From positions 310,001 to 374,000 of the forward strand of contig JANTQA010000048.1 in assembly GCA_027625915.1 (NCBI GenBank): a stretch of 64,000 bases of DNA, given 5' to 3'. The DNA comes from Anaeramoeba flamelloides (Eukaryota; Metamonada; Anaeramoebidae). Below the pieces are notes generated by a model. That model did not search any database. It was not told where the DNA came from and worked only from the letters and a program-made list of their open reading frames with translations. Both the position numbers and the translations under genes were made by a program. Positions 47,170 through 57,816 of the stretch are shown here, piece by piece. Numbering within the stretch: position 1 is the first letter of the stretch; the number at the start of each line of letters is the position of its first letter.

Positions 47170-48763
47170 AAACGTATAGTGAATTTTATTTAATTTTTTC
47201 CCAAAGATAATAGAGTAATATTTTATACAAGGATACAATTAAACATAATATGAAAACTTCATTTATCAACTTTAGAGAAATGAGTACCCATTTATAAAAA
47301 ATATTTTTCCAATTAATTTTTCATTCAAAAAGATCTGATCCATTTTGTGTTTGTATTTATGGATCCCAACAGGAAAAAGAAAAATTTGAAAAACATTTTT
47401 TATTTTATATAAATCCCACTTTTAGTATTTTCTGAGAGTCTGTCAGAACAAATAACCCTGAAACTTTCATCTTATTTTAAAAATATTGAAAAAATATATC
47501 AATTATTTTATTCCTTGAAAATTATTAAAAATTGATCATTTATATTATTGTTAAAAATTTGTTATATTTCTTGACATTTAAAAGATTAAGGAATATTCCT
47601 TTTCTAATATTATGATGACAAACAACGAAATATTATTATTTCTAGTTTATTTATTTCATAAGATCGATTATTTTTTTTTATTTCTTAGAATTATTAATTT
47701 GAATTATTTTTATTTGTTTAAAAATCTTTTAAAAAATTGCGAAATAATACACAAGAGTAAATATGAATGTTGTAAAAAATAGATTTTTTTCAATTTTAGA
47801 GATAAATAAAGAGTTTCATGTATTTATCATAATTTTGGTAAAAGTAAATATAATATCTGATCATCTTAATAGACTCAGAACAATTTTAATCAAAAAATCG
47901 TTTGGCAAACAAAAATCTTTCAATTTTTAAAAAAAATTCATTTTTCAAACAAAGTATTGGTGTTCACCAAACGATTTTATATTGAAAACACCTTTAAGAT
48001 GAAAAATCAAAAGGGATATTTTGTTTACTATTACCAAAATTTGGAAAATACATGGAACTCTTTATTTATCTCTAAAATTAAAAAAACTCTATTTTTTACA
48101 ACATTCCTTATTTACACTTGTGTAATAAATACTGTTTCTAAATTTAATAGTTGGGTTACCAATAACTCACTTAAAAATTAAAATTTGTCATGAATTATGG
48201 ATTAAAGATAATCTAATTAAAAAGTATTACTCTAGATTATAAGTTGGATTTTCAAGGTTTTAAAAAAGTATTTCGGGAGAATTTTTAATTTCAATTGTAT
48301 GGTTCTTTTTCTCAGATTTTTTCATTCAATCCAGAGAAAAAATTGATTTGAACTGTTCTTTGAATCAAAAAATTATATTTTTTACAAGTTTAATATAATT
48401 ATTATATTTTTTTTTAATTAAGTAGATTTTTTATACTGGCTTTTTTTAGAACTTGGTGGTTTTATTTTTAAAGTGTATTTTGGTACACTTCCTTAATTCG
48501 AAATAATAAGTTTTCTTTCTTCTTCAAAGAAGATAATTTTTTTTTAAATATTCCAAAATATATTGGATTTTGAACTTTTCAAAAATGGGAAAAATGGATC
48601 AGTCTTTTTAAAACAATAATTCATTTCTGAAAATAGCTTTTAAAGTAAATTTGCTTTTGTGGTAATCAGATTTTTACTTTTTTTTTCAATTTCAAGATCT
48701 GGTAAAATTTTTTTGAATTTGCTATTAAATTTACCTAAATATTTTTTTTAGTTTACTAGTCCC
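47170..48763 (+). mobile_element. ~1.6 kb TTAA-flanked element (family G, copy 1)
   Basis: The right end GTTTACTAGTCCC abuts TTAA at 48764-48767. The left edge is decayed. It aligns in tandem orientation with copy 2 starting only 67 bp later (shared TCAACTTTAGAGAAATGA and AAAGATCTGATCC). The inner open frame at 47957-48181 is not shared with copy 2. Confidence 0.7.
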
Positions 48764-48834
48764 TTAAACGAAAACAATAAAATAGATCAAAAAAAAACTA
48801 TAGCAGCCACAGAACTGTTAATTCCCCCCCTTAA

Positions 48835-50044
48835 GGGACCAGTAACTCTTATTTATTTTTTTTCCCAAAGGTAATAGAGTGATTATTTATATAAGGGTAC
48901 AATTAAGACCAATAAGAAATTTCGTTTGTCAACTTTAGAGAAATGAATAATCATTTTTAAAAGATTTCATTTTTCCAATGGAATTTTCAATCAAAAGATC
49001 TGATCCTTTTTTGTTGAGTTTTTAGATCAAATTAGAAAAATAAAAATTTGCAAAAAAATTTATTTTTGAATAAATATCACTTTTAGTAATATCTGAGAGT
49101 CTTTATGAAAAAGCAACGCTATTTCTTTAATATTATTTTAAAAATACATGAAAAATAAATCAAATATTGTATCCTTGAAGATCTAAAAATTTTGAACATT
49201 TATTTTGTTCACAAATATTTATTCAATTTCTTGAAATTTAAAAGATTATTCTTAATCTTTTTTCAAATATTAAGATTATAAATAAAATTCTTTTAGTATT
49301 TGTATCAGTTATTTGATAATATCTAATATTTTTTTGATATTAGAAATAAATATTTAAATTTGTTTTATTGTTTAAAAAAAAATGATAAAAATGGAGAAAT
49401 AATTGTAAAGTCTATGTATAAGTTTAATCTTTGTGTTGTTAATAACTCAATGATAAAATGAAGATTGGGTTATTAATAATTGATTATAAATAATCAAATT
49501 AAAAAGTATTCCTTTTTCTGATAAGTTGAATTTTCCAGGTTTTAAAAAAATGTTTTGGGGGAATTTTTTATTTGATTTGTTTATTTCTTTTTCTGTGATT
49601 TTTTAATTCAATAAAAAGAAAAAATTGATTTGAACTGTTCTTTGAATCAAATAATTATATTTTTTACAAGTTTAAAATAATTATTGTATTTTTTTTTAAT
49701 TTAAGTAGATTTTTTAAACTTAGTTATTATAGAACTTAGTGATTTCATTTTTAAAGTATATTTTGGTACACTTCCTTTGCAGGCAATAAGATTTCAATCT
49801 TCTTTCAAAGAAAATAATTTTTTTTAAATATTCCAAAATATATTGGATTTTGAACTTTTCAAAAATGAGAAAAATGGATCAGTCTATTAAAAACAATAAT
49901 TCATTTCTGAAAATAGTATACAAAGTAAGTTCTATATTGTAGTTATCAGATTTTTACTTTATTTTTCAATTTCAAGATTCGGTAAAATTTTTTTTAATTT
50001 GTTAGTAAATTTACTTGAAGATTTTATTTTGGTTTACTAGTCCC
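48835..50044 (+). mobile_element. 1210 bp TTAA-flanked element (family G, copy 2)
   Basis: It starts GGGACCAGTAACTC and ends GTTTACTAGTCCC, which are inverted repeats, with TTAA at 48831-48834 and 50045-50048. It is the best preserved copy. The right edge lies 54 bp before the eL14 start codon. No transposase is recognised, so probably non-autonomous and piggyBac-like. Confidence 0.8.
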
Positions 50045-50102
50045 TTAAAATGAGAAACAGAGAATTCATTTTTTTTAAATTTTATTCTAATCTTTATTAC
50101 TA

Positions 50103-50239
50103 ATGTCTTTCTTTGGTAGATTTGTCGAAGCTGGAAGAATTGTTTTAATAACATTCGGAAAATATGCAGATAAAATTGCAATAATTGTCGATATCCTTGA
50201 TCAAAATAGAGTAAAATTTGCTTTACTTTCTCTTTTTCA

Positions 50240-50273
<34 letters not shown>

Positions 50274-50957
50274 TTTATTTTAATTTAAAAGACTTTCGAT
50301 TTTGCAGTCACTTAAATCTGTTTTAAAAAATAAAAACAACACTCTGATTGCGAAACAATTTCAAAATTCATCGATCTATTTTTTAAATAATTCACAAATA
50401 ATCCTTTTTAACATGATCTTCTTATCCTTTTTTTCATAACCACAAACTTTTCTCTTAAAAAACAAACACAGGTTTTAATCGACGGACCATCAACTGTAAA
50501 TGGTATCCCAAGACATGTCATCTCTTTAAAATGGGTATCTTTAACCAATTTCAAAATTGATATTAAAAGAGGCGCTAAACTTGGTGAAATTGAAAAAAAA
50601 TTCAAAGAAGAAAAGATCGAAGAGCAATGGAGCAAAACATCACTTGCTAAAAAATTAAAATTAAAAGACATGAGAGCAAAAATGACTGACTTTGATCGTT
50701 TCAAACTTGGATTTGCAAAATCAAAGGTAATTTTTCAATTTTTGGTTACTTGTTCTTTGTTTCTCTGTTTGGAGACTTTAATCCTTGAACCAACAAAATA
50801 ATTTTTCTGTTGATCTTTTTTTTTTTTTTTTTTTTGCTTTTTTTTATTTCTCTTTTCCACAAACCTTTTTGATGATCCATTAAATTTTAAAAAACCTTTT
50901 TAGAGAAAAGCAATTCTTGGTGCTGAAATTAAAAGACTCATGAAAGAAAAAAAATAA
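50103..50957 (+). CDS. RPL14: 60S ribosomal protein eL14 (three exons)
   Basis: Exons 50103-50210, 50472-50726 and 50904-50957 join in phase 0 at both introns (261 and 177 bp, GT-AG, with long T tracts before the acceptors) to give 138 residues, the size of yeast eL14. Exon 1 reads MSFFGRFVEAGRIVLITFGK and ends at DQNR; exon 2 continues VLIDGPSTVNG. Together they match the KOW/SH3-like N-terminal domain of the family. MRAKMTDFDRFKLGFAKSK followed by RKAILGAEIKRLMKEKK is the usual basic helical tail. eL14 sits on the solvent side of the large subunit. The gene has only 54 bp between its ATG and the end of a transposon, so its promoter must be very short or lie inside the element. Confidence 0.96.
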
Positions 50958-51188
50958 ATGCCTTAATTAATAACTTCTGGTTTGATTGATTGCAAAAAAA
51001 AAAACATAAATGAAATGAGGCTTTTTCATGCAATTCTATGCACACTTTGAAGAATTGTCAAACAAAAAACAATTTTTCTTTTTTGTTAGTTCAAATAAAA
51101 AAGAATTTTTTTTTATTTAGAAGATCCACAGAAAAACTAAAAACAAATAATACATCCCAATTAATTTTTTTTTTTTTTATTTCTTTTG

Positions 51189-51225
<37 letters not shown>

Positions 51226-51420
51226 CTTCAGTTTACCAACACCAAAGGTAATTAAAATTTTTCTTTATCTTTTTTTTTTGTTATTTTCAATACCACTTCT
51301 CATTCAAAAACCAATTACCCTTTTCCCTCATTACATTTAATTATTCAACCTTTTAATTCACAAAAGGGAACTCAATTAAAAACCTTTTTGTGAGAACAAC
51401 GAAGCTTTCTGCTCTTTAAA

Positions 51421-51497
51421 CTCTTCAAGAACTCTTCAAGAACTCTTCAGGAACTCTTCAGGAACTCTTCAGGAACTCTTCAAGAACTCTTCAAGAA
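51421..51497 (+). repeat. 11 bp tandem repeat, seven copies
   Basis: The unit CTCTTCAAGAA is repeated seven times. Units 3-5 carry GG instead of AG (CAGGAA), giving the variant order A A G G G A A. It lies about 460 bp after the eL14 stop. The period is not a multiple of three and no frame is suggested. Confidence 0.85.
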
Positions 51498-51689
51498 CTC
51501 TCTACCTAAAGATTTTAAATAACATAAGCCGAATACTGGTATTCAAAATTTCAATTTCCCAAAATTTCTGCTTTTACCTTTTTTTCGGTTCTGAAATCTG
51601 ACTTTGTCTTACAATTTTTAGCTCACAGAATATACCAATACATACAATAAAAAACAAGCTAGGAAACAAATAGAGATCATCGATTTTAA

Positions 51690-51945
51690 TTTACCATTGT
51701 AGAAAGAAAGTGAAAAAAAGAAAAAAAAAATCAACAAATTTCTTAATAGAATCACAAAAACCTAAAAATGAAAAAGTAAGATCAATTAATAAAAGAAAAA
51801 ATAAAGAATTCAAAACAAAATGGAGTATTAAACAGAATAACAGTCTTTATAATACTATCTTTTGGTAAGGATTTTTCTTTGACTGATCTCTTATTTAAAA
51901 ATTTTTTTGCAAAATTTAACTATTTTTGAGATAAATAAAAGTAAT
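51690..51945 (+). mobile_element. Family H element, truncated copy 3
   Basis: The left end (CCATTGTAGAAAGAAAGTGA) and interior (AAAGTAAGATCAATTAATAA, TAATACTATCTTTTGG, ATTTAACTATTTTTGAG) match copy 1 colinearly. The right inverted arm is missing. Confidence 0.6.
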
Positions 51946-52237
51946 CCGCCCCAACTCTTTCGTGAAATTTTGTGAATATATCAAATTTTGATGTCGATAT
52001 GGGTTTTTAAAAAGTTGAATATGAGAATAAGAACGCAAAGATGATAAATTTTTTTCATCAAATAAGTTCACATAAAATATAGTCTTGTGATACGATCGAA
52101 AAACTTTTCTTCATTTTTTTAAGTGGAAATTTTCAGTGGTTTCTTAAAGAAGTTTCGATGTTAAGGGAGTAGCCACGGTAAAGGAAAATTTTTCACTTTT
52201 TTACAATTTTGAATAGGATAAGAAAATAACATTTTTT

Positions 52238-53459
52238 GAGATCCCTTATCACCAATTCTCTTCGCATTTATATCTCATTTCCTACTAGAAAAGTTAAAAA
52301 CTTTAGCTGTTCATGTTCAAATGTATGCAGATGATCTTATTCTTATTATGAAAGGGCCATTAATCTCTCTAAAAATTAATTTAGAAAGGATTTTTGAACT
52401 AATAAAAAGATTCGGGATGAACCCACATAATAAAAAAACCAAATATAAAAAAAGAATTAAACAGATATTTTTTATCTTGGGATTTGGTTAGAAAAAAACA
52501 CACATCTTGAATATAATTTCAAAAAAGTAGAAAAGTCCTTGGAAACACTTAATCGATTGTTTCAACAAAATAAACTCAACAATGGAGTCAAAATAACTTC
52601 TTTCAAAGCTCTCATTTTAAGTCAACTTTATTATGTTCTTGAAATATTTGACTTGAAACAAAATGATTTTGAAAGAATTGATAGATTTATCAATAAATCA
52701 GTCACAAATTTCTTACAAATGTATATCCATTCACCTCGATTAATTTATAAAACTGAAGCAAAAATTGATCTCGCTAGATTAAAAGTATACCGAAGAAAAT
52801 ATAAATTGATAGAAAAATTAGATTTCTTAAATTTAAAAAAATTAAAAAATAATACTAAATTTTCGAAAATTGGAAAATGAAAATATTAATTGGCACACTA
52901 AGGGATTAAAATTATTAGATTTAGAATTAAAAGTTTTTCGATTAACCGAATTGGAAAATTCACCTAGTTGGAAAGTTCAACAATATCTAAAAATTATAAA
53001 ACAACAAAATTGCAATTTCAAACAACAAAAATATTTAAACTGGAAAGCTTCAAAAAACAATTCTAAAATTTCGAAATTTTACTAATTGTTTAAATAGGTA
53101 CTCTTATGTAACAAGTAAAAATAACAATAAAAATTGTGATTTATGTAAAGAAAAAGTTAAATATTGATATCATTGAAGATTTCGATCATTTTTTATGGGA
53201 CTGTCCGGCCTATAAAATAAATCGAAAAAATCTGGATATCTGAATTTTTTTGAAAAAAATAAAAAATTAATAATATCGGAGATATTATTAATAAAAAAAA
53301 TTCATCATATATATTATCATTAGTAAGTGATAATAAAATTTGTGATTCTTTAACAAAATTTCTAAAAAAAAGTTTAGAAATTAGGGCACACAGGAGAAAA
53401 GCAATTTTCTCTCTTCAAAAATAAAAAAAAAATAAAAAAAATAAAAAAAAAAAAAAAAA
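52238..53459 (+). mobile_element. 5'-truncated LINE with 17 bp target-site duplication (copy 2)
   Basis: AGAAAATAACATTTTTT lies at 52221-52237 and 53460-53476. The fragment starts within reverse transcriptase: DPLSPILFAFISHFLLEKLK, then YADD at 52324-52335 and FGMNPHNKKT. It ends with remains of the finger (DFDHFLWDCPAY) and an A-rich tail. The frame is broken at several places. It is colinear with copy 1 at the protein level (for example LIYKTEAKID, SPSWKV, KYLNWK) but diverged, so the two insertions come from different source copies. Confidence 0.88.
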
Positions 53460-54098
53460 AGAAAATAACATTTTTTACTTTGGTTGTACTCATTGATTTT
53501 TATTATTTAAAGTACTTCATTCATTAGATTTTTTAATTTTTTTTTTCGTGAGTCTCAAAGAAATTGCCACAATAGAATTTTGAGTTTAATTGGTTAAAAT
53601 AGCGTTTCAAGTGTTGAATGACTCATCTTTCGTCCTTATATCAACAATCTATTGTGGCATTTAATTTTTTTATTTTTTATTTTTTCATTATTTTGGATTT
53701 TGTTTAATCATTACAACAAAAAGTATATAGAAATATTTTTTTCTTAGTGTCATTTGGGATTAATGGATTTTGTTTAAAAGGCACAATAACTTTACAATTG
53801 AGAGAAGCACAAAAGGAAACTTGAATGGGACTTAAATAGCAAGAAGGATTCCAAAAAATAATAAATATCTCAAAACATTACTGGTTAGGATTTTAAATAG
53901 TTGGATTTGGTGGAATTGGAGAAATGAATATGATTATATTCTAACAAAATTTAAATGAAAAAATAGCTATACGTTCTATTTTAAGTATCTAAAATTATCT
54001 TCTCCCAAAAAAAAACTCAATATATTCCAAAAATTGAGATACATCCAAAATCAAAAAAAGGAAAACAAAAACTCATTTATTATATTTTTCCAAACTTA

Positions 54099-54295
54099 CA
54101 GTCAGTTTCGCTTTTAAGGCACAAACTTTCAACCAAATTTAAGGCACAAAAAAATCTCAAATTAAGGCACATTATTTGGAATTTTAATTTTTACAATTTA
54201 TTTTTACTAGAATCTGAATTTTGTGCTTTAATTTGAGATAATTTTTGTGCCTTATATTTCGTTGAAAGTTTGTGCCTTAAAAGTGAAACTGACTG
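54099..54295. mobile_element. 197 bp MITE (family A, copy 5, best preserved)
   Basis: It starts CAGTCAGTTTCGCTTTTAAG and ends with the complement of CAGTCAGTTTCACTTTTAAG, flanked by TA at 54097-54098 and 54296-54297. The arms pair almost throughout, leaving a short T-rich centre, so the whole element can form one long hairpin. TA duplication and CAGT ends fit Tc1/mariner. Confidence 0.88.
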
Positions 54296-54414
54296 TAATA
54301 TAAAATCATATTTAAGTAACAAAGTATTAATATTTTTTTATAAGCAACCATTTACAACCAAATAAAAGAAAACAATATAAAACAAAAAAAATCAAAACCA
54401 GTGTGTCCAAAATA

Positions 54415-54770
54415 AGGAAACGAGTTAAAAATAATAAAACAAGCTGAACAATAAATGTATTGGTAAATTAGTTAAAATTACAACAATAATTGTTGATCGA
54501 TCAAATGATAAGATACTATCTAGCAATTCTATGTGATTTTTCAATTTAAGAAACTCAATACTAACATTCTATGAAATGATCTAACAAAAAATTCCAGATC
54601 ATACGAAACATATTTCATAAATGGAAAAAAATTGAATGAAAACAAAACAAAAAAGACAAAAAAATGAAATAGTTTGTAAAATCAAATAATTTCCAAATTG
54701 AATGTAAAGTATGATATTGCTATTATTTTGACTGTTTAAACCATGCCAAAATTTTTGGAATTAAGTTGAT
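54415..54770 (+). repeat. Dispersed repeat K, partial copy 2
   Basis: Blocks TATTGGTAAATTAGTTAAAA, TTGATCGATCAAATG and GAATGAAAACAAAACAAAAA correspond to the same order of blocks in the copies at 36.3 and 60.3 kb. Confidence 0.45.
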
Positions 54771-55949
54771 TTATATAAAAAAAAATCAAAACTATTTTAT
54801 CGATATATTCTCTTTTTTTTTTTTTTATTGTTGAACATTATTAAAACAACAATAACAAATAAATTTTTAAAATAATTTTTTAGAGAATCTACGATCATAG
54901 ACCACTAAAATAAAATACTCTTAACTCATCTCTCTTAAATTTTTATCATGCATTAAGGTGTAGCTACTATCTAAAGAGTTATTTTGGTTCTGGAAATTTA
55001 TTTTTTGGATATCAGAAAACAATATAAAAGTTTAGTTCATTTGAGAAAAAAAAATTTCAGTTTCAGATTTATTATCCTGATATTCGTCTTTGTAAAAATT
55101 TATTATTACAATAAAATTTGATTTATTGAAAAAAAAATCAAGACAGTCTTGGGAAGATCGTACCTAAGATCAAGGCATTAAATAAGATCTAAATTTTCAT
55201 TATTGGAGTTTTTTGATAACAAAGAAGAATTACTCTTTAAAGTGAATTCCTTTCTTTTTTTCTAATTAGAATAACTGTCCATTTTTATAAATGTTAATAA
55301 TTATAAATCGGGTAAAAGTTTGTTTAACATTATTTTGATTAAAAAAAAAAAAAAAAAATATAGTTTTTTTTCGAATTTATTATTTAAACTCAATTCAATT
55401 GTAATTTTTTTTATTGCCAGACTGATAGTCACTTGGTAAAATCAGGTTATTCTAATGTTAGGAAAAGTGTGAAAAAAATTGTAGATAAATGATATTTATT
55501 TCTATTGGGATTGTATTTGGATCTTCAATTGAAGATCAAAATGAACATTGTTGTTTTTCCAAAATGTAAGTAAGAATTTGGGTTTATCATTTTATTAGGA
55601 AAATCTATTGATTTTTGCGTTTTATTAATGGTGGGATATCAACTGTTCACTCTTATGTATTATTCTAATTATTTCTCAATTGTTCTTTCAAGTTAAATTA
55701 TAAAAAAAATGTTGGTTTAATTTGACAGAACCAAAGTTTATTTGTTATTTATTTAGTGTAATGTTTTTTATTTGGTTCAAATATATAATCCCACACTCCA
55801 AAAATGTAAGTTAGTATGTATAAGAGTTGGTTTCGCTCTAGTAGATTATTTTTTTTTTAATGTTTGGAACTATATTTTTAATAATACTTGAATTAAAGAA
55901 ATCAACCGCATGTTTAATCCGGATATTTTTTTTTTTTTTGATCTTTTAA

Positions 55950-56380
55950 ATTCAGGCACTGAGTTCCACGCTCTGAGAGTGTAATGTCTAAGTTTTTTTA
56001 ATTCGAAATTTTTGAACAAAATCAAAGATTTTACTCAATTCTTTTGTTTTAAAAAAAACCTAACGATAGTGGAATATCAATTATTAACCGTGGGTTTTGG
56101 AATTTTTATATGTAATCGATAATCTTTTAATGGAGTTATTACCCCTCCTGTGTATTCAAGAGAAGTGTCCTCAAGTGCCGTAGAGTGCTTAGGTTTTTTT
56201 TAATTTAAGGAATTAAAAGAAAATTTTTGAAATGTTCTTTATATTTCAAAAAGTAAAAAAAAGCTAATGGCAGTTTTCCAGAATTAGTAATAAGTTAGTA
56301 AAATCAAGGATTTTACTCAATTCTTTCAAATCCTGGAAAATCTAACTACAGTATATAGTTTCTATTTGGTCTTAAAAATG

Positions 56381-56424
<44 letters not shown>

Positions 56425-56504
56425 TTATTTTTCTTCTTCTCTTTTTTTTTATTTGATAATTTTTCTTTAATTGATCCTTTCTCCAAATAAATAAATAAAA
56501 TATA
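55950..56504 (+). mobile_element. AAAT-tailed retroposon with 13 bp duplication (family F, longest copy)
   Basis: TTTGATCTTTTAA lies at 55937-55949 and 56505-56517. The element starts near GGCACTGAGTTCCACGCTCT, carries one or two family E palindromes (around 55995-56065 and 56200-56275), a (TA)n tract, and ends TTGATCCTTTCTCCAAATAA plus AAATA repeats. Confidence 0.72.
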
Positions 56505-57816
56505 TTTGATCTTTTAATCTAAATATAAATAAAAATATGAGAACAATACTAGTGCTAAAAATTTTTATCAAATTAAAAAAATCAATTTTTTTGATCTATT
56601 ATAATTGATTTTTTGATTAATTTTATTTCTAGAAATTAATTAACATTTAAACAAATAACAGAACAAAAGATAGATGAGGGTATTTAACATTATGTCCCCT
56701 CCAGGCGCCTGCATACTAATAACAATGATTTTTATAATGTGTCCTGTACAAGAGAACATTTTCTATGTATTGTTAAAAACAAAAAAAAATATATATTCAA
56801 TCATCAAAAAATCAATAATTAAAAAAGAGGACAATTTTAGAAAAAAATTCGAAAGAACGATACTCCGTTTCCAATTAGAATGGTTAAATTATATAATTTT
56901 GAAAACAACTATGTTAGATTTTAAAGTGTCTGATCTTTTGCACTTTTTTAGATCCCAAAAGATTTATTTTTTTTCATTTTTTTAACAATAAAACTTTCAA
57001 TTTTCACTTATTTTTCTAATTACCGAAACGTTATTGTCTTTTTTAGTTTTTCAAAAACTCTTTTAATTTTTTTTTCTAGACGTTTTTGGTTTATTGTTGC
57101 ACTAATACAAGTATAAGAGCAAAAAATGCCATTTTTTTTCTCGTTTTTTTTAAATTCACTTTTTTGGAATATCTTTAAGTTATAGTTTTGAACCAAGTAT
57201 TTGAATAGGTTTTAATAATAAACATTTTAACATTTCAGGCAACCTTTTCTTCATTGAGTTTTTGAAAAAGGAGATTGATAAAAAAAAACAAAAAAAATAT
57301 GTACATTTTTTTTGTTATCTGCAACAAAGTCTTTAAATTTGAAAGGAAAAAAATATCTGCACTTTGTCTTTGTGTTTTGAAAGTACAACTCCAAATCCAT
57401 GAACTCTTTATATTCATGGAACTTGTGAGAGTTTACTTATCATCTTTTCTGTCCTTTGTAATTCTAAAGGAAAATAATTAACAATAAAAATAATCTTATT
57501 AGTTGGAATTTTAAAGAAGAAAAACTACTATTTTCGATTTTCGTTTTTTTTATACTTGAAAAATTCCCAAAGCACAAATCTCTAAGGGTGCAGAATGTTT
57601 ATTTTATATTGTTTGTGTTGTTCTGAGCTGATAATCCAAAATAAAAAGAATTTCGAAGAATTGTAAATCATTTAATAAACACTTTCAATTTTTTAAACAT
57701 TAATTATCCAAATTCATATAAAACCCCACCAATCTTTTCAATATACTACTCAGTCATTAGTCTCGTTTGTATGAGTTTTTTAATCAAACCAATTGTGTTT
57801 CAAAATTTTTCCAAAT

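Larger units (their letters stand above)
29338..50102. other. 20.8 kb gene-free, repeat-stacked interval
   Basis: I find no recognisable gene here. Roughly half is occupied by small inverted-repeat and TTAA- or TA-flanked elements listed separately. The rest is AT-rich sequence with poly(A)/poly(T), a (AATA)n tract near 30530, and a run of 12 C at 33874-33885. Short open frames (34770-34997 minus, 47957-48181 plus) lie inside transposons and are not conserved between copies. Confidence 0.6.
50958..57816. other. Intergenic stretch, repeats only
   Basis: It holds an 11 bp tandem repeat, a family H fragment, a second truncated LINE, an intact family A MITE, a family K fragment, an AAAT-tailed retroposon and a (TA)n tract at about 56384-56421. 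The open frame 56674-56985 (103 codons) has no recognisable domain and is not called. Confidence 0.55.

Noticed and set aside
56384-56421. (TA)n tract as a functional site
   Set aside because: A simple microsatellite inside a retroposon copy, with nothing around it to suggest a role.
56674-56985. 103-codon plus-strand frame
   Set aside because: No recognisable domain, and no splice partner or conserved neighbour found.
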